Shown here piece by piece: positions 16,483 to 25,764 of a stretch of 64,000 nt of DNA. The translations under genes and the position numbers were made by a program. Positions within the stretch are counted from its first letter, which is position 1. Every line of letters begins with the position of its first letter. Below the pieces are notes generated by a model. That model saw only the letters and a program-made list of their open reading frames with translations, made no database searches and was not told the origin of the DNA. Source of the DNA: Planococcus chinensis (lineage in GTDB: Bacteria > Bacillota > Bacilli > Bacillales_A > Planococcaceae); NCBI RefSeq assembly GCF_020071995.1, contig NZ_JABWTK010000001.1, positions 434,001 through 498,000 of the forward strand, read 5' to 3'.

Positions 16483-17940
16483 ATGTTTGAGTCATATAAT
16501 GTAAAACCTTTTTTTGATGAAATGTTTACAGCAGAAGGTCTGCCGAAACCCCATTACCGGAAGTTCTATGAACTGCTCAATGGGTTTTCAAAAGACGAAT
16601 TAAAGGAAAAACATGAAACGGCCCAGCTTTCATTTTTGCGCCAAGGCATCACATTCACCGTCTACAACAATAACGTCGGCACCGAAAGGACCATGCCTTT
16701 TGATTTTGTGCCGATTATCATTTCGCCGGATGAATGGAAAACCATTGAAAAAGGAATGGTTCAACGGACAGAAGCCCTCAACCGTTTTTTGGACGATGTT
16801 TACCACGAGCAAAAAATTCTTGATGACGGCGTAGTTCCCCGAAGACTGGTTGAAGAAAATCCTTATTACTATGCGAAACAAGTACAAGGAATTGATGTTC
16901 CGCTAAAAAACCATATTTTTCTGGCTGGCATCGATTTGATCCGTGATGAAAATGGCAAGTATCATGTGCTCGAAGACAATTTGCGCAACCCTTCCGGTAT
17001 GTCCTATGTGTATCAAAACCGCTATGTGATGCGGCAAGTGTATCCTGAATTTTTCAGCAATCATTCGGTCCATGCGCTCGAACATCAATTGTCCCACTTA
17101 CATAAAGCCATTTTGGACCATGCACCCAAATCTACGGGAGACAAGCCGTTTGCCGTGCTGTTGACGCCGGGCATGTACAATTCCGCTTATTATGACCATG
17201 TATTCCTGGCACAGCAAATGGGCATCGATTTAGTTGAAGGGCGGGACCTTGTCGTCCGGAAAAATATTGTGTACATGAAGTCTATCCGTGGGCTTAAGCG
17301 GGTAGATATTATTTATCGCCGCATCGACGACGACTTCTTGGATCCGGAAGCTTTCCGGGAAGACTCAGCGCTTGGCGTGCCAGGCCTTGTAGAGGCTTAT
17401 CGCAACGGAAACGTCGCAATATTGAACGGTATTGGGAACGGAGTGGCAGACGACAAAGCAATCTATGCGTATGTGCCTGATATGATCCGCTACTACCTGA
17501 AAGAAGAACCCATTATCGACAATGTGAAGACGTATCTGCTTGATAACCCCGAAGAGCGGGAATGGGTGCTTGAACATCTGGAAGAGCTGGTAGTGAAAAA
17601 TGTCGGAGCATCCGGCGGCTATGACATGCTTGTCGGGCCGCATGCCTCTAAGGAACTTATTGAAATTTTCAGGGAGAAAATCATCGAAACGCCGCATCAG
17701 TATATTGCGCAGCCGACGATTAAACTGTCGAGGGCACCGGCTTATCAAGGAGAGGAATTTTATCCGTGCCATGTGGATTTGCGGGTATTTGTTATGAGGG
17801 GTGCGGAAACGCGCGTCCTTCCGGGCGGCTTGTCCCGTGTGGCGTTGAAGCAAGGCTCACTTGTGGTCAATTCTTCTCAAGGGGGCGGCGGCAAGGATAC
17901 ATGGGTTTATAAAGAAAAAGAAGAGAGGGGGGCTCTTTAA
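16483..17940 (+). CDS. Circularly permuted type 2 ATP-grasp protein (DUF404/DUF407)
   Basis: This 485-residue protein matches the circularly permuted ATP-grasp family. The N-terminal region FRQGITFTVYNNN..ERTMPFDFVP (near 50-75, with ITFTVY clear) and LEDNLRNPSGMSYVYQNR (near 163-180) are hallmarks. VKNVGASGGYDMLVGP (near 370) and FYPCHVDLRVFVM are the nucleotide-handling parts. ATP-grasp enzymes join a carboxylate to an amine; this family has been proposed, from genome context, to make or attach peptide tags, but no substrate is proven. GGGAGG precedes the ATG. Its stop overlaps the next start as TAATG, so it is translationally coupled to the alpha-E/transglutaminase gene. Confidence 0.9.
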   Translation: MFESYNVKPFFDEMFTAEGLPKPHYRKFYELLNGFSKDELKEKHETAQLSFLRQGITFTVYNNNVGTERTMPFDFVPIIISPDEWKTIEKGMVQRTEALNRFLDDVYHEQKILDDGVVPRRLVEENPYYYAKQVQGIDVPLKNHIFLAGIDLIRDENGKYHVLEDNLRNPSGMSYVYQNRYVMRQVYPEFFSNHSVHALEHQLSHLHKAILDHAPKSTGDKPFAVLLTPGMYNSAYYDHVFLAQQMGIDLVEGRDLVVRKNIVYMKSIRGLKRVDIIYRRIDDDFLDPEAFREDSALGVPGLVEAYRNGNVAILNGIGNGVADDKAIYAYVPDMIRYYLKEEPIIDNVKTYLLDNPEEREWVLEHLEELVVKNVGASGGYDMLVGPHASKELIEIFREKIIETPHQYIAQPTIKLSRAPAYQGEEFYPCHVDLRVFVMRGAETRVLPGGLSRVALKQGSLVVNSSQGGGGKDTWVYKEKEERGAL

Positions 17941-19820
17941 TGCTGAGTCGAGTAGCCAATTCCTTGTATTGGATGTCCCGAAACGCAGAACGGGCGGAAA
18001 ACAATGCGCGCATATTGGATGTGCAGCTCCTGCAGATGATTGAAGCTTCCGATGAAGATCTGATCCGGGAAAGCGATTGGAGGCTGACATATGAAATCTG
18101 TGCCTCCGCCCAGGAGCTGGAAGGGCTGCATTCCCTCTCTCCTTACAATGAAGATAAGCTGATTCATTACTTGGTGATGGCCGATGAAAACTTGAATTCA
18201 GTGGCGAACTGTGTCCGCTATATACGGGAAAATGCACGGGTGAGCCGGGACCATATCACCGATGAGTACTGGCAAATATGGAACAGCTGTTATTTGGCGC
18301 TGCAGAATATCGATCCGCAGCAATGTGCAACCCATGAAATGCGCAGCTTTTTAGAGCTGGTAAAAATGACTTCCCTTACTTCCCAAGGGATCATTGAATC
18401 CGCTATGCAGCGGGGTGTGGAATATCAGATTATCAAAATTGGCAAGTGGCTGGAGCGGGCAGAGAAAACAGCACGCATTTTAAATGTTGTGTGCGAGCGG
18501 ACGTATGAGCAGCAATTGCAGGAAGAAACGGAAGACTATTATTACTGGCTCGCTGCCTTGCGGATGACGAAAGGCTACGAGGCGTATTTAAAAGCCCATC
18601 TTCCCAAAATGGATCCGCGCCAAGTGCTTAGTTTCCTGATTTCCGATAAAGCGTTCCCCCGTTCGATCCGCTATTGCCTGGATCATGTGAGGGAAGCGGT
18701 GGAGGAATTGGAAGGCGGGAAGGTATCCCACTATTCCTGGGAGCTTCTTGCTAAGCTTGACCAAGTAAGAACCGAATTCAACGAAGTTGATATTGACCAT
18801 CTGACCGCTGACGAAATGATGGACTTTTTAAATCATTTCCAGGACGGCTGCAATGAAATCAGCCAGTTATTTTCAAAAACCTATTATTTGATCGATCCGG
18901 CATCTGAACAAACCGGCACCCAAACTCAAACCCAATCTCAGTCCATGAGTACGAAGGGAATTACTACGATGAAATATAAAGTAGAGCATACAAATATATT
19001 CAAGTACGAAACGATTGTCGACCAAAGCATGAACTCCATCCGCCTGAAACCGAAAACGGATGAAACGCAGCGCCTCTTGTCCTACCGGGCCGACATCACG
19101 CCGGCGACGCTGACTAAAGAGCATATCGATATTTGGGGCAACGATGTGGAAACTTTCTTTATCGCTGAACATCATCAGCATCTGGAAGTGAAGACAACGT
19201 CGATTGTCAGCATCCAAAAAAGCCCATTTATCCACCGCATCGAATATTCACCGGAAATGAATGCAATTTTCCATTCCAAACTGTTCAGCGAGCAGTATTT
19301 GCCTTATTTGAGCAATACCGCATATACGTACCTGTCGCCGGAACAAGTAGAGCAAGTGAAGCAAGATATCGGCGAAATGGACAATCCGGTTCAGTTTGCC
19401 ATTGATGTGATGGGCTATCTCCATGACCGTTTTACCTATGACGGGGAATCCACCACCGTTTCGACCAAAGCGGAAGAGTCATTTGATTTGATGAAGGGTG
19501 TCTGCCAGGACATCACGCACGTCATGCTGGGGATTTTGCGCGGCAGCCAAATTCCCGCCCGCTACGTCAGCGGCTATTTGTACGTTGGCGAGAACTCTGC
19601 TTTGGTTGGGGACGCTGCGAGCCATGCCTGGGTCGAAGTGATGGTTCCGGGAATCGGCTGGGTAGGCCTTGACCCGACCAACAACGTAGAAGCGCTTGAA
19701 CATCATATCCGGGTCGGCGTCGGCCGTGACTATAATGACGTCAGCCCGGTGCAGGGCGTATACAGAGGCGGCAGCCAGGAGCTCGATGTCAAAGTATCCG
19801 TCAGCTTGTTGGATCAATAA
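17940..19820 (+). CDS. Alpha-E domain - transglutaminase-like fusion protein
   Basis: This 626-residue protein joins two families usually encoded by separate neighbouring genes. Residues 1-315 are an alpha-E (DUF403) helical domain, opening with MLSRVANSLYWMSRNAERAEN. A Gln/Thr/Ser linker follows at about 325-340. From Met344 there is a bacterial transglutaminase N-domain (FKYETIVDQSMNSIRLKPK), then the transglutaminase-like cysteine protease core with Cys522 (GVCQDITHVML), His562 (ASHAWVEV) and Asp578 (GLDPTNN). An internal start at 18969 is possible but has only a weak AAGGGA upstream. No signal peptide is present, so it should act in the cytoplasm. With the ATP-grasp partner it forms the conserved ATP-grasp/alpha-E/transglutaminase module. 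Confidence 0.9.
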   Translation: MLSRVANSLYWMSRNAERAENNARILDVQLLQMIEASDEDLIRESDWRLTYEICASAQELEGLHSLSPYNEDKLIHYLVMADENLNSVANCVRYIRENARVSRDHITDEYWQIWNSCYLALQNIDPQQCATHEMRSFLELVKMTSLTSQGIIESAMQRGVEYQIIKIGKWLERAEKTARILNVVCERTYEQQLQEETEDYYYWLAALRMTKGYEAYLKAHLPKMDPRQVLSFLISDKAFPRSIRYCLDHVREAVEELEGGKVSHYSWELLAKLDQVRTEFNEVDIDHLTADEMMDFLNHFQDGCNEISQLFSKTYYLIDPASEQTGTQTQTQSQSMSTKGITTMKYKVEHTNIFKYETIVDQSMNSIRLKPKTDETQRLLSYRADITPATLTKEHIDIWGNDVETFFIAEHHQHLEVKTTSIVSIQKSPFIHRIEYSPEMNAIFHSKLFSEQYLPYLSNTAYTYLSPEQVEQVKQDIGEMDNPVQFAIDVMGYLHDRFTYDGESTTVSTKAEESFDLMKGVCQDITHVMLGILRGSQIPARYVSGYLYVGENSALVGDAASHAWVEVMVPGIGWVGLDPTNNVEALEHHIRVGVGRDYNDVSPVQGVYRGGSQELDVKVSVSLLDQ

Positions 19821-19821
19821 C

Positions 19822-19860
19822 AAAAAAATCAGCGGAGAAGCTTCCGCTGATTTTTTGTTT
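19822..19860 (+). terminator. Terminator of the ATP-grasp operon
   Basis: AAAAAATCAGCGGA pairs with TCCGCTGATTTTTT over a short GAAGC loop. Confidence 0.9.
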
Positions 19861-19880
19861 AAGCAGTTATTTTTGGTTTT

Positions 19881-19905
19881 CTTGTCTTGTCTTGTCTTGT
19901 TTTGT
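19881..19905. repeat. Pentanucleotide tandem repeat
   Basis: Four perfect CTTGT units (19881-19900) are followed by a variant TTTGT. It lies between the terminator of one operon and the dbpA promoter region, outside coding sequence. Slippage could vary the copy number. Confidence 0.75.
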
Positions 19906-19968
19906 CCAGCTGTAGCGGCCAGTCCCTCCAGCGCTTGTCGAAGCTGATCAGGCGCTTCCGCTTTTCTG
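19902..19968. repeat. Short remnant of a dispersed Bacillales repeat element
   Basis: The edges TTGTCCAGCTGTAGCGGC and GGCGCTTCCGCTTTTCTG resemble a non-coding repeat I remember from many Bacillaceae/Planococcaceae genomes (TTGTCCAGCTCCAGCGCC ... GGCGCTTCCGCTTTTC). The centre (CAGCGCTTGTCGAAGCTGA) also fits but is shorter. Recognition is from memory, without a search. Confidence 0.45.
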
Positions 19969-20067
19969 AAATAAAACTTAATAGTTGTTTAATGGAAGCA
20001 AGCGGTCATTTCGTGCCATAATAGAGCAACCTATATATTTTTGAGCGGAGAAGGAGCAAACAAACAC

Positions 20068-21513
20068 ATGAACGAAAAACGATTTGAAGATTACAAGATT
20101 AGTGAACCGATACTGCGGGCACTGGAAGGATTGGGGTATACGAAGCCGACAGAAGTGCAGGAAAAAGTCATCCCGTCTGCACTTTCAAAGACTGACGTTG
20201 CGGTAAAGTCGCAGACAGGCAGCGGAAAAACTGCAGCTTTCGGAATTCCCATCTGTGAATTGGTCGACTGGGAAGAAAACAAACCGCAGGCGCTTATTTT
20301 AACGCCGACACGGGAACTCGCCGATCAGGTAAAAGAAGACATCACCAATATCGGACGCTTCAAGCGCATCAAAGCGGCAGCCGTCTATGGCAAACAGCCT
20401 TTTGCTTACCAGCAGGCAGAATTGAAACAGAAATGCCATGTGGTCGTTGGAACGCCGGGCCGCGTAATGGACCATATCGAACGGGGCACGCTGAACTTGA
20501 GCCGGATTGAATACTTGGTGCTGGATGAAGCGGACGAAATGCTGAATATGGGCTTTATTGAACAAGTGGAGGCCATCATCAACAAGCTTCCTGCCGAGCG
20601 GACAACAATGCTGTTTTCGGCGACGCTGCCGGAGAATGTGGAGAATCTTCAACGCAAATACATGAACAACCCTGAACATATTAAGATTGCTTCTACTGAA
20701 ACGCTGACAGACCGGATTGAACATTCGCTTTACCGGGTGGAAGAGAAAAAGAAATTTGCATTGCTGCGGGATATTACGATTGTTGAAAACCCGGACAGCT
20801 GCATCATTTTCTGCCGAACGAAAGACAATGTCGACTTTGTGGTGGAGCAGCTTGAAAAACACGATTACACTTGCGATAAATTGCACGGCGGCATGATGCA
20901 GGAAGACCGATTTGCTGTCATGAATGAGTTCAAGCGCGGCGAGTTCCGTTATTTGGTGGCGACAGATGTAGCGGCCCGCGGAATCGACATTGACAGCATT
21001 ACGCATGTTGTCAATTTCGATGTGCCACTGGAAAAGGAAAGCTATGTGCACCGCGCCGGCAGAACCGGACGCGCCGGCAAAAAAGGAAAAGCCATTACAT
21101 TCGCGACACCTTATGAAGACAAGTTCCTAAAAGAAATCGAAGCTTATATCGGTTTTGAAATTCCGGAGCGGAGTGCACCGTCAGCCGAAGAAATCAGCTT
21201 AGCAAAACCGGCCTTCCAGGAAAAGATGGAAAGCCGCCCAGCGCTGAAAAAGAACAAGAACGAGCAAGTGAACAAAGATATCTTAAAGCTATATTTCAAC
21301 GGCGGGAAAAAGAAGAAATTGCGGGCATTCGATTTTGTCGGCACGCTCACGAGCATTCCGGGTGTGACGGCAGAAGACATCGGAATCATTAAAATTCAGG
21401 ATACCGTAACGTATATTGACATCCTGAACGGCAAAGGGCCGATGGTGCTGAAGGCGATGAAAGACAAAACCGTAAAAGGCAAAACCTTAAAAGTGCATAA
21501 AGCAAATAAATGA
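20068..21513 (+). CDS. dbpA: DEAD-box ATP-dependent RNA helicase DbpA
   Basis: This 481-residue helicase has all DEAD-box motifs: [15 protein letters not shown] (motif I, near 46-60), PTRELADQ (Ia), [12 protein letters not shown] (Ib), VLDEADEML (II), SATLP (III), [11 protein letters not shown] (V) and [13 protein letters not shown] (VI). The C-terminal 75 residues ([20 protein letters not shown] to the end) form the DbpA-type RNA-recognition domain that binds 23S rRNA hairpin 92, so a role in large ribosomal subunit assembly is likely. The frame opens at 20041, but the ATG at 20068 gives the standard N-terminus, with GAAGGAG about 13 nt upstream. Confidence 0.93.
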   Translation: MNEKRFEDYKISEPILRALEGLGYTKPTEVQEKVIPSALSKTDVAVKSQTGSGKTAAFGIPICELVDWEENKPQALILTPTRELADQVKEDITNIGRFKRIKAAAVYGKQPFAYQQAELKQKCHVVVGTPGRVMDHIERGTLNLSRIEYLVLDEADEMLNMGFIEQVEAIINKLPAERTTMLFSATLPENVENLQRKYMNNPEHIKIASTETLTDRIEHSLYRVEEKKKFALLRDITIVENPDSCIIFCRTKDNVDFVVEQLEKHDYTCDKLHGGMMQEDRFAVMNEFKRGEFRYLVATDVAARGIDIDSITHVVNFDVPLEKESYVHRAGRTGRAGKKGKAITFATPYEDKFLKEIEAYIGFEIPERSAPSAEEISLAKPAFQEKMESRPALKKNKNEQVNKDILKLYFNGGKKKKLRAFDFVGTLTSIPGVTAEDIGIIKIQDTVTYIDILNGKGPMVLKAMKDKTVKGKTLKVHKANK

Positions 21514-21518
21514 TTTCT

Positions 21519-21552
21519 AAAAACGGATGCTTGTTGAAAGCATCCGTTTTTC
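21519..21552 (+). terminator. Terminator of dbpA
   Basis: AAAAACGGATGC pairs with GCATCCGTTTTT over a 9-nt loop. Confidence 0.9.
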
Positions 21553-21710
21553 TATGTTTTTTAGCAGATAATGAAGTGATAAAAGGAAATATCCTACATA
21601 TTATATAACTAATATCCCTATAAAATGAATACATTGAATTATCTTCTATTACGATTTCGGGTACTTATGTCACGAAAAAGAGTCAAATTGTAATGAAACC
21701 TGTCCCTTAT

Positions 21711-21727
21711 TGTTACATGCCTGTAAT
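21711..21727 (+). promoter_or_regulatory. WalR (YycF) binding site
   Basis: TGTTAC-ATGCC-TGTAAT fits the WalR consensus TGTWAH-N5-TGTWAH at every defined position, 57 nt before the start of a LysM-3D wall hydrolase. A YocH-type hydrolase is a classical WalRK target. Confidence 0.7.
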
Positions 21728-21783
21728 ATTGGCGTGCTATTTTTGTTTAAGTTAATAAAACACAAACAAAGGGAGAGAACAGC

Positions 21784-22353
21784 TTGAAAAAACTATTGAT
21801 CATTCTAAGTTTTGCACTAGCTTTATTCCTTAGCACATCACTTGAGAGTTCGGCAGCAGCAAGTACATACACAGTTAAAAGTGGAGATACCCTATATAAA
21901 ATTTCTAAAATGCACAAAGTATCCGTCAGCAACCTGAAATCTTGGAATAAATTAAAATCCGATGTCATCAAACCGAAACAAAAATTAAAAGTCACAGGCT
22001 CAGCTGCTAAACCAGCAAAAGCAAAAGCGAAAACACCATCACGTTCAACTTCCGGATCAGTGGTTAAGGAATTCACCGTTTCTGCATCGGCTTATACGGC
22101 TTCATGCAAAGGATGTTCCGGAATTACGAGAACCGGCATTAACCTGAAGAAAAACCCCGGCTTGAAAGTGATTGCCGTGGATCCGAGAGTCATCAAATTA
22201 GGCACCAAAGTTCATGTTGAAGGCTACGGTTATGCAGTCGCCGGCGACACTGGCGGAGCGATCAAAGGCAACAAAATCGATGTTTTCATCCCAACAAAAA
22301 GCGCTGCGCTTAAATGGGGAAGAAAAAATGTCAAAATTAAAATCCTGAAATAA
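21784..22353 (+). CDS. Secreted LysM-3D domain cell wall protein (YocH-like)
   Basis: This 189-residue precursor has a signal peptide (KKLLIILSFALALFLSTS, cut near AAAS). A single LysM peptidoglycan-binding domain follows (YTVKSGDTLYKISKMHKVSV, about 29-72), then a Lys/Ala linker and a C-terminal 3D domain. The 3D domain shows its three aspartates in AVDPRVIKLG, AGDTGGAIKG and KIDVFIPT, which in MltA/RpfB-like folds form the catalytic site of lytic transglycosylase-like enzymes. The layout equals Bacillus YocH. GGGAGAG precedes the start, which is TTG at 21784. The WalR box upstream fits control by the cell wall two-component system. Confidence 0.9.
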   Translation: MKKLLIILSFALALFLSTSLESSAAASTYTVKSGDTLYKISKMHKVSVSNLKSWNKLKSDVIKPKQKLKVTGSAAKPAKAKAKTPSRSTSGSVVKEFTVSASAYTASCKGCSGITRTGINLKKNPGLKVIAVDPRVIKLGTKVHVEGYGYAVAGDTGGAIKGNKIDVFIPTKSAALKWGRKNVKIKILK

Positions 22354-22360
22354 ATACTTG

Positions 22361-22399
22361 AAACCCGGCAAGCGAAGAAATCTGCTTGCCGGGTTTTTT
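22361..22399 (+). terminator. Terminator of the LysM-3D gene
   Basis: AAACCCGGCAAGC pairs with GCTTGCCGGGTTT over a 10-nt loop, followed by TTTT. Confidence 0.9.
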
Positions 22400-22780
22400 G
22401 TGCCTTTTTACTGGGCTGCTTTCAGCTAATCATGGAAGGGAATATGTTTATCGGCCATATTAAAGGAGTATGGCAAGCGTTTAAAGAAGAAAGGAAGAGG
22501 GAAATTTTTCATATGTAGTCTAATTTAAATAGCGAATAGCCAACCTTTTTCCATTTAGATCGCTTCTGCCCCATCTTCCGGTTCATATGGATTTTTTACG
22601 CTGCAATAGCGTCTGCAGAAACTCCCGCTTAACCTGATTATTACGTCATAGGAAAATGAATAAGTGGCAATTCTAAATTCTTTAAAATCCTTATCACTGG
22701 TTTATATGAGAGCTGTTATATATAATATGTATAAGAAATGTCTAACTTTTTTAGAAGTTAGGCTGAACGGAGGTTAAGTC
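22400..22780. other. 381-nt region upstream of the carotenoid operon
   Basis: It holds a weak 24-codon ORF (22444-22518, start after GGAAGGGA, no recognisable product), a TATAAT at 22721-22726 that may be the crtN -10 box (no good -35 seen), and a 7-bp hairpin at 22742-22761. No other feature is visible. Confidence 0.45.
22742..22761 (+). promoter_or_regulatory. Leader hairpin just before the crt operon ribosome binding site
   Basis: CTAACTT-TTTTAG-AAGTTAG forms a perfect 7-bp stem ending about 8 nt before CGGAGGT. It lies downstream of the presumed -10 box, so it could be a regulator site or an mRNA element affecting translation or stability. Confidence 0.4.
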
Positions 22781-24307
22781 ATGGAAAAAAGAATGATTGT
22801 TATTGGCGCAGGTCCTGGCGGCTTAGCCGCTGCAATGTTATTGGCAAGCCAAGGATATGAAGTGGATGTCTATGAAAAACATGATCGAGTAGGAGGGCGC
22901 AATGCAGAATTGCGGCTCGGGGAATTTGTCTTCGATACCGGTCCGACTTTCCTGAGCATGATTCATTTAGTCGAGGAACTGTTTGAAATTGCAGGGCGGA
23001 ATTTAAACGATTATATGGAGGCTGTAAAACTGGACCCGATGTACGAATTGATTTTTGAGGATCAAAATCTAGTGATGACCCACAATTTCGATGAGATGAA
23101 AAAACAGATTGATGAAAACTTTGAAGGAAGCGGAGAAGGATACGTCCGTTTTATGAAAGAGACCGGGAAAAAGCTGGAAGCGCTGACGCCTTTGCTGCAA
23201 TCTCGCATGGACCGCTTGATTCACATGATGCAGCCAAAAGTGATCAAAGCGCTGCCGGAACTTGAAGTCAATAAAACGCTTTATGAAGTGCTATCGCGCT
23301 ATTTCAAAGATGAGCGCCTGAAAATGGCATTTGCTTTCCAATCGAAATATTTGGGCATGTCGCCTTGGGAATGCCCAGGGGCTTTTACGATTCTCTCTTA
23401 TATGGAGCATGCATACGGCATTTACCATCCTATAGGTGGGGTGAACCAATTGTCACAAGCCATGGCTAAAGTCGTTAAGGAACTTGGCGGCCGTATCCAT
23501 ACCGGCAACGGCGTGAAAAAACTGGTGATTGAAAACCGTGCCGTCAAAGGCGTGGAACTGGAAAACGGAGAAACGGAACTGGCGGATGAAGTGATCATCA
23601 ACGGGGATTTCGCCCATGTGATGACCCATTTAGTGGAACCGGGCATCTTGAAAAAGTACACCCCTGAGAAATTGGAGAAAAAGAAATACTCCTGTTCGAC
23701 ATTCATGATGTATCTTGGCCTTGATAAGAAATACGATTTGTCACACCATACCATTGTGTTTTCAAAGGATTACAAGAAAAACGTCGAAGAAATCACCAAT
23801 TCCCGCATTTTATCGGCAGATCCGTCCATCTACATCCAAAACGCCAGCGTCACTGACCCGACTTTGGCGCCTGAAGGCAAGTCCGCTTTATATGTTCTGG
23901 CACCTGTGCCGAACAATTTCAGTGAAGTCGGATGGGAGCAGGAACAGGAAGCATTCCGTGACCTCGTACTGGATATCATCGAAGAGAAAACCGAATTTAA
24001 AGGGCTGCGAAACCATATCGTAGAAGAAAAATTGTTGACGCCGTTTGGCTGGGAACAGGATTACTCGGTATATAAGGGTGCAACCTTCAATCTGGGGCAT
24101 CAATTATCGCAAATGATGATTTTCCGCCCGCATAATAAATTCGAAGAACTGGACAATTGCTGGCTAGTGGGAGGTGGAACGCATCCGGGAAGCGGGCTTC
24201 CAACCATTTTAGAATCAGCGCGGATTACGGCCAACGGCATTTTTGAACAGTACGGGAAAAAAGCGGTGCCGATTTCCCCGCTTCCGGCATGGGAGGGGTC
24301 CCGATGA
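22781..24307 (+). CDS. Carotenoid desaturase/oxidase family protein (CrtN/CrtI-like)
   Basis: This 508-residue FAD-dependent enzyme of the phytoene desaturase family is one of three in this locus. The N-terminal dinucleotide fold is [20 protein letters not shown], followed by VGGRNAEL and [10 protein letters not shown]. The C-terminal signature is [20 protein letters not shown]. Its middle ([35 protein letters not shown]) resembles bacterial CrtI as much as staphylococcal CrtN. It may be a second desaturase or one of the end-group oxidases named crtNb/crtNc in Planococcus and Bacillus; sequence reading alone cannot tell. CGGAGGT precedes the ATG. Its stop overlaps the next gene (ATGA). Confidence 0.85.
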   Translation: MEKRMIVIGAGPGGLAAAMLLASQGYEVDVYEKHDRVGGRNAELRLGEFVFDTGPTFLSMIHLVEELFEIAGRNLNDYMEAVKLDPMYELIFEDQNLVMTHNFDEMKKQIDENFEGSGEGYVRFMKETGKKLEALTPLLQSRMDRLIHMMQPKVIKALPELEVNKTLYEVLSRYFKDERLKMAFAFQSKYLGMSPWECPGAFTILSYMEHAYGIYHPIGGVNQLSQAMAKVVKELGGRIHTGNGVKKLVIENRAVKGVELENGETELADEVIINGDFAHVMTHLVEPGILKKYTPEKLEKKKYSCSTFMMYLGLDKKYDLSHHTIVFSKDYKKNVEEITNSRILSADPSIYIQNASVTDPTLAPEGKSALYVLAPVPNNFSEVGWEQEQEAFRDLVLDIIEEKTEFKGLRNHIVEEKLLTPFGWEQDYSVYKGATFNLGHQLSQMMIFRPHNKFEELDNCWLVGGGTHPGSGLPTILESARITANGIFEQYGKKAVPISPLPAWEGSR

Positions 24308-25764
24308 AATTTGCCATTATAGGAGGCGGAGTTGGCGGCCTGATGAGTGCGCTTTTTCTGACCCGCCAAGGCCATGAAGTCACCATCTTTGAAAAAGAAC
24401 CGAAACTCGGCGGCCGTCTGACGTTTGTCGAACGGGACGGGTTCCGCATTGATGAAGGTCCGACCATTGTCCTTTTGCCGAAAATGTTTCAAAAACTGCT
24501 GGAAGAAGCGGGAATAGAGAAAGACCGCTATGAGTTGCTGTTGTGCGATCCGCTTTATACGATTCGTTTTCCGGACGGCAAGGTTTATACGAAATATCCC
24601 GATTTTGACCGCCAATTGAAAGAAGTGGAAAAAGTCTTTCCGGGAGAACAGGAAGGATTCCGTCGTTTTATGGCAGAAGGCAAAGAACGTTTTGAAATCG
24701 GGGCGCCTGCGTTCCTGGAACATTCTTTTGTAAACAAGGCGGATTTCTGGACGCCTGGCAATGTGAAAAAATTGCTGAAACTAAAGCCGCAGCAGTCTGT
24801 AAAAAAATTGATGTCCAATTATTTTAGGGATGAAAGGCTGCAGCTGGCTTATACGCTGCAGGCGCTGTACATTGGTGGAGATCCGTTCAATGCACCGGCC
24901 ATTTATTCACTTGTGCCGTTCAGTGAACATGAGCATGGCGTTCACTATTTGAGAGGCGGCTACGGCAGCTTGATTCCGCTTCTCGAACAAGAACTGCGGA
25001 GCCGGCCGAATGCTGCCATCCACACTTCGACGCCGATAAAAAGAATCCGGATCGAAGGGGATGCAGCAAAAGGAGTTGAAACGGAGGAAGGATTTCTGCC
25101 GTTCGACGGCGTAATCTATAATGGAGACTTTCCGTCAATTGAAAATGTCCTGCCAGCTCCGAAAAAGAAAGAATTTACACCTTCTTCGGGGTGTGTCCTG
25201 CTTTATTTCGGGCTCGACAAAGTATACGAAGATGTCAATGTACACCAGTTTTTCATCGGCACCAGCTATTCAGACCATATGAAAAATGTTTTCAGAGAAA
25301 AGAAATTGCCGGAAGACCCGGCGTTCTATACATTCCATCCTTCTAAAATCGACCCTTCGCTTGCTCCGGAAGGAAAAGGTGTCTTGTATGTCCTGATTCC
25401 TGTACCTTCGGGTTCAGATGTTGACTGGGCTTCAGAGAAGGAATGGATTGATGCAGTGATAGACAGAGCAGAGCAATTGGCTTTTCCGGGATTGAGAGAA
25501 GCGGCGGAATGGATGGAAGTTCGGACGCCTTCTGAAGCGGAAGCATTCGGACTATTCAAAGGCGGAAGCTTCGGCATCGGTCCGACGCTATTCCAGTCCG
25601 GCGTTTTCCGTCCTCAGGTCAAACCTTATAAAACCCGCGGCTTGTTCGCAGTCGGGGCATCGGTCCATCCGGGCGGAGGCATTCCGATTGTCATGCAGGG
25701 AGCCAAATTGCTGGCAGAAGAAGTAGAACGGGAGTTCATGAGTGAAGGGAGCGGTTCATTATGA
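24304..25764 (+). CDS. crtN: 4,4'-diapophytoene desaturase
   Basis: This 486-residue protein has [19 protein letters not shown] at the N-terminus (FAD fold), then [26 protein letters not shown] and, at the end, [20 protein letters not shown]. Details such as DEGPTIV..P, the [13 protein letters not shown] region and [12 protein letters not shown] resemble S. aureus CrtN, which introduces double bonds into 4,4'-diapophytoene to give the yellow diaponeurosporene. It lies between another family member and crtM with ATGA overlaps at both ends, so the three genes are translationally coupled. GGGAGGGG lies 6-13 nt upstream of the ATG. Which paralogue performs the first desaturation remains inference. 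Confidence 0.85.
   Translation: MKFAIIGGGVGGLMSALFLTRQGHEVTIFEKEPKLGGRLTFVERDGFRIDEGPTIVLLPKMFQKLLEEAGIEKDRYELLLCDPLYTIRFPDGKVYTKYPDFDRQLKEVEKVFPGEQEGFRRFMAEGKERFEIGAPAFLEHSFVNKADFWTPGNVKKLLKLKPQQSVKKLMSNYFRDERLQLAYTLQALYIGGDPFNAPAIYSLVPFSEHEHGVHYLRGGYGSLIPLLEQELRSRPNAAIHTSTPIKRIRIEGDAAKGVETEEGFLPFDGVIYNGDFPSIENVLPAPKKKEFTPSSGCVLLYFGLDKVYEDVNVHQFFIGTSYSDHMKNVFREKKLPEDPAFYTFHPSKIDPSLAPEGKGVLYVLIPVPSGSDVDWASEKEWIDAVIDRAEQLAFPGLREAAEWMEVRTPSEAEAFGLFKGGSFGIGPTLFQSGVFRPQVKPYKTRGLFAVGASVHPGGGIPIVMQGAKLLAEEVEREFMSEGSGSL

Noticed and set aside
20299..21051. 250-codon open frame antisense to dbpA
   Set aside because: It is a shadow of a strongly conserved helicase gene, without ribosome site or family pattern.
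22444..22518. 24-codon ORF upstream of the crt operon
   Set aside because: It has a moderate ribosome site but no recognisable product, and such short frames are common by chance.
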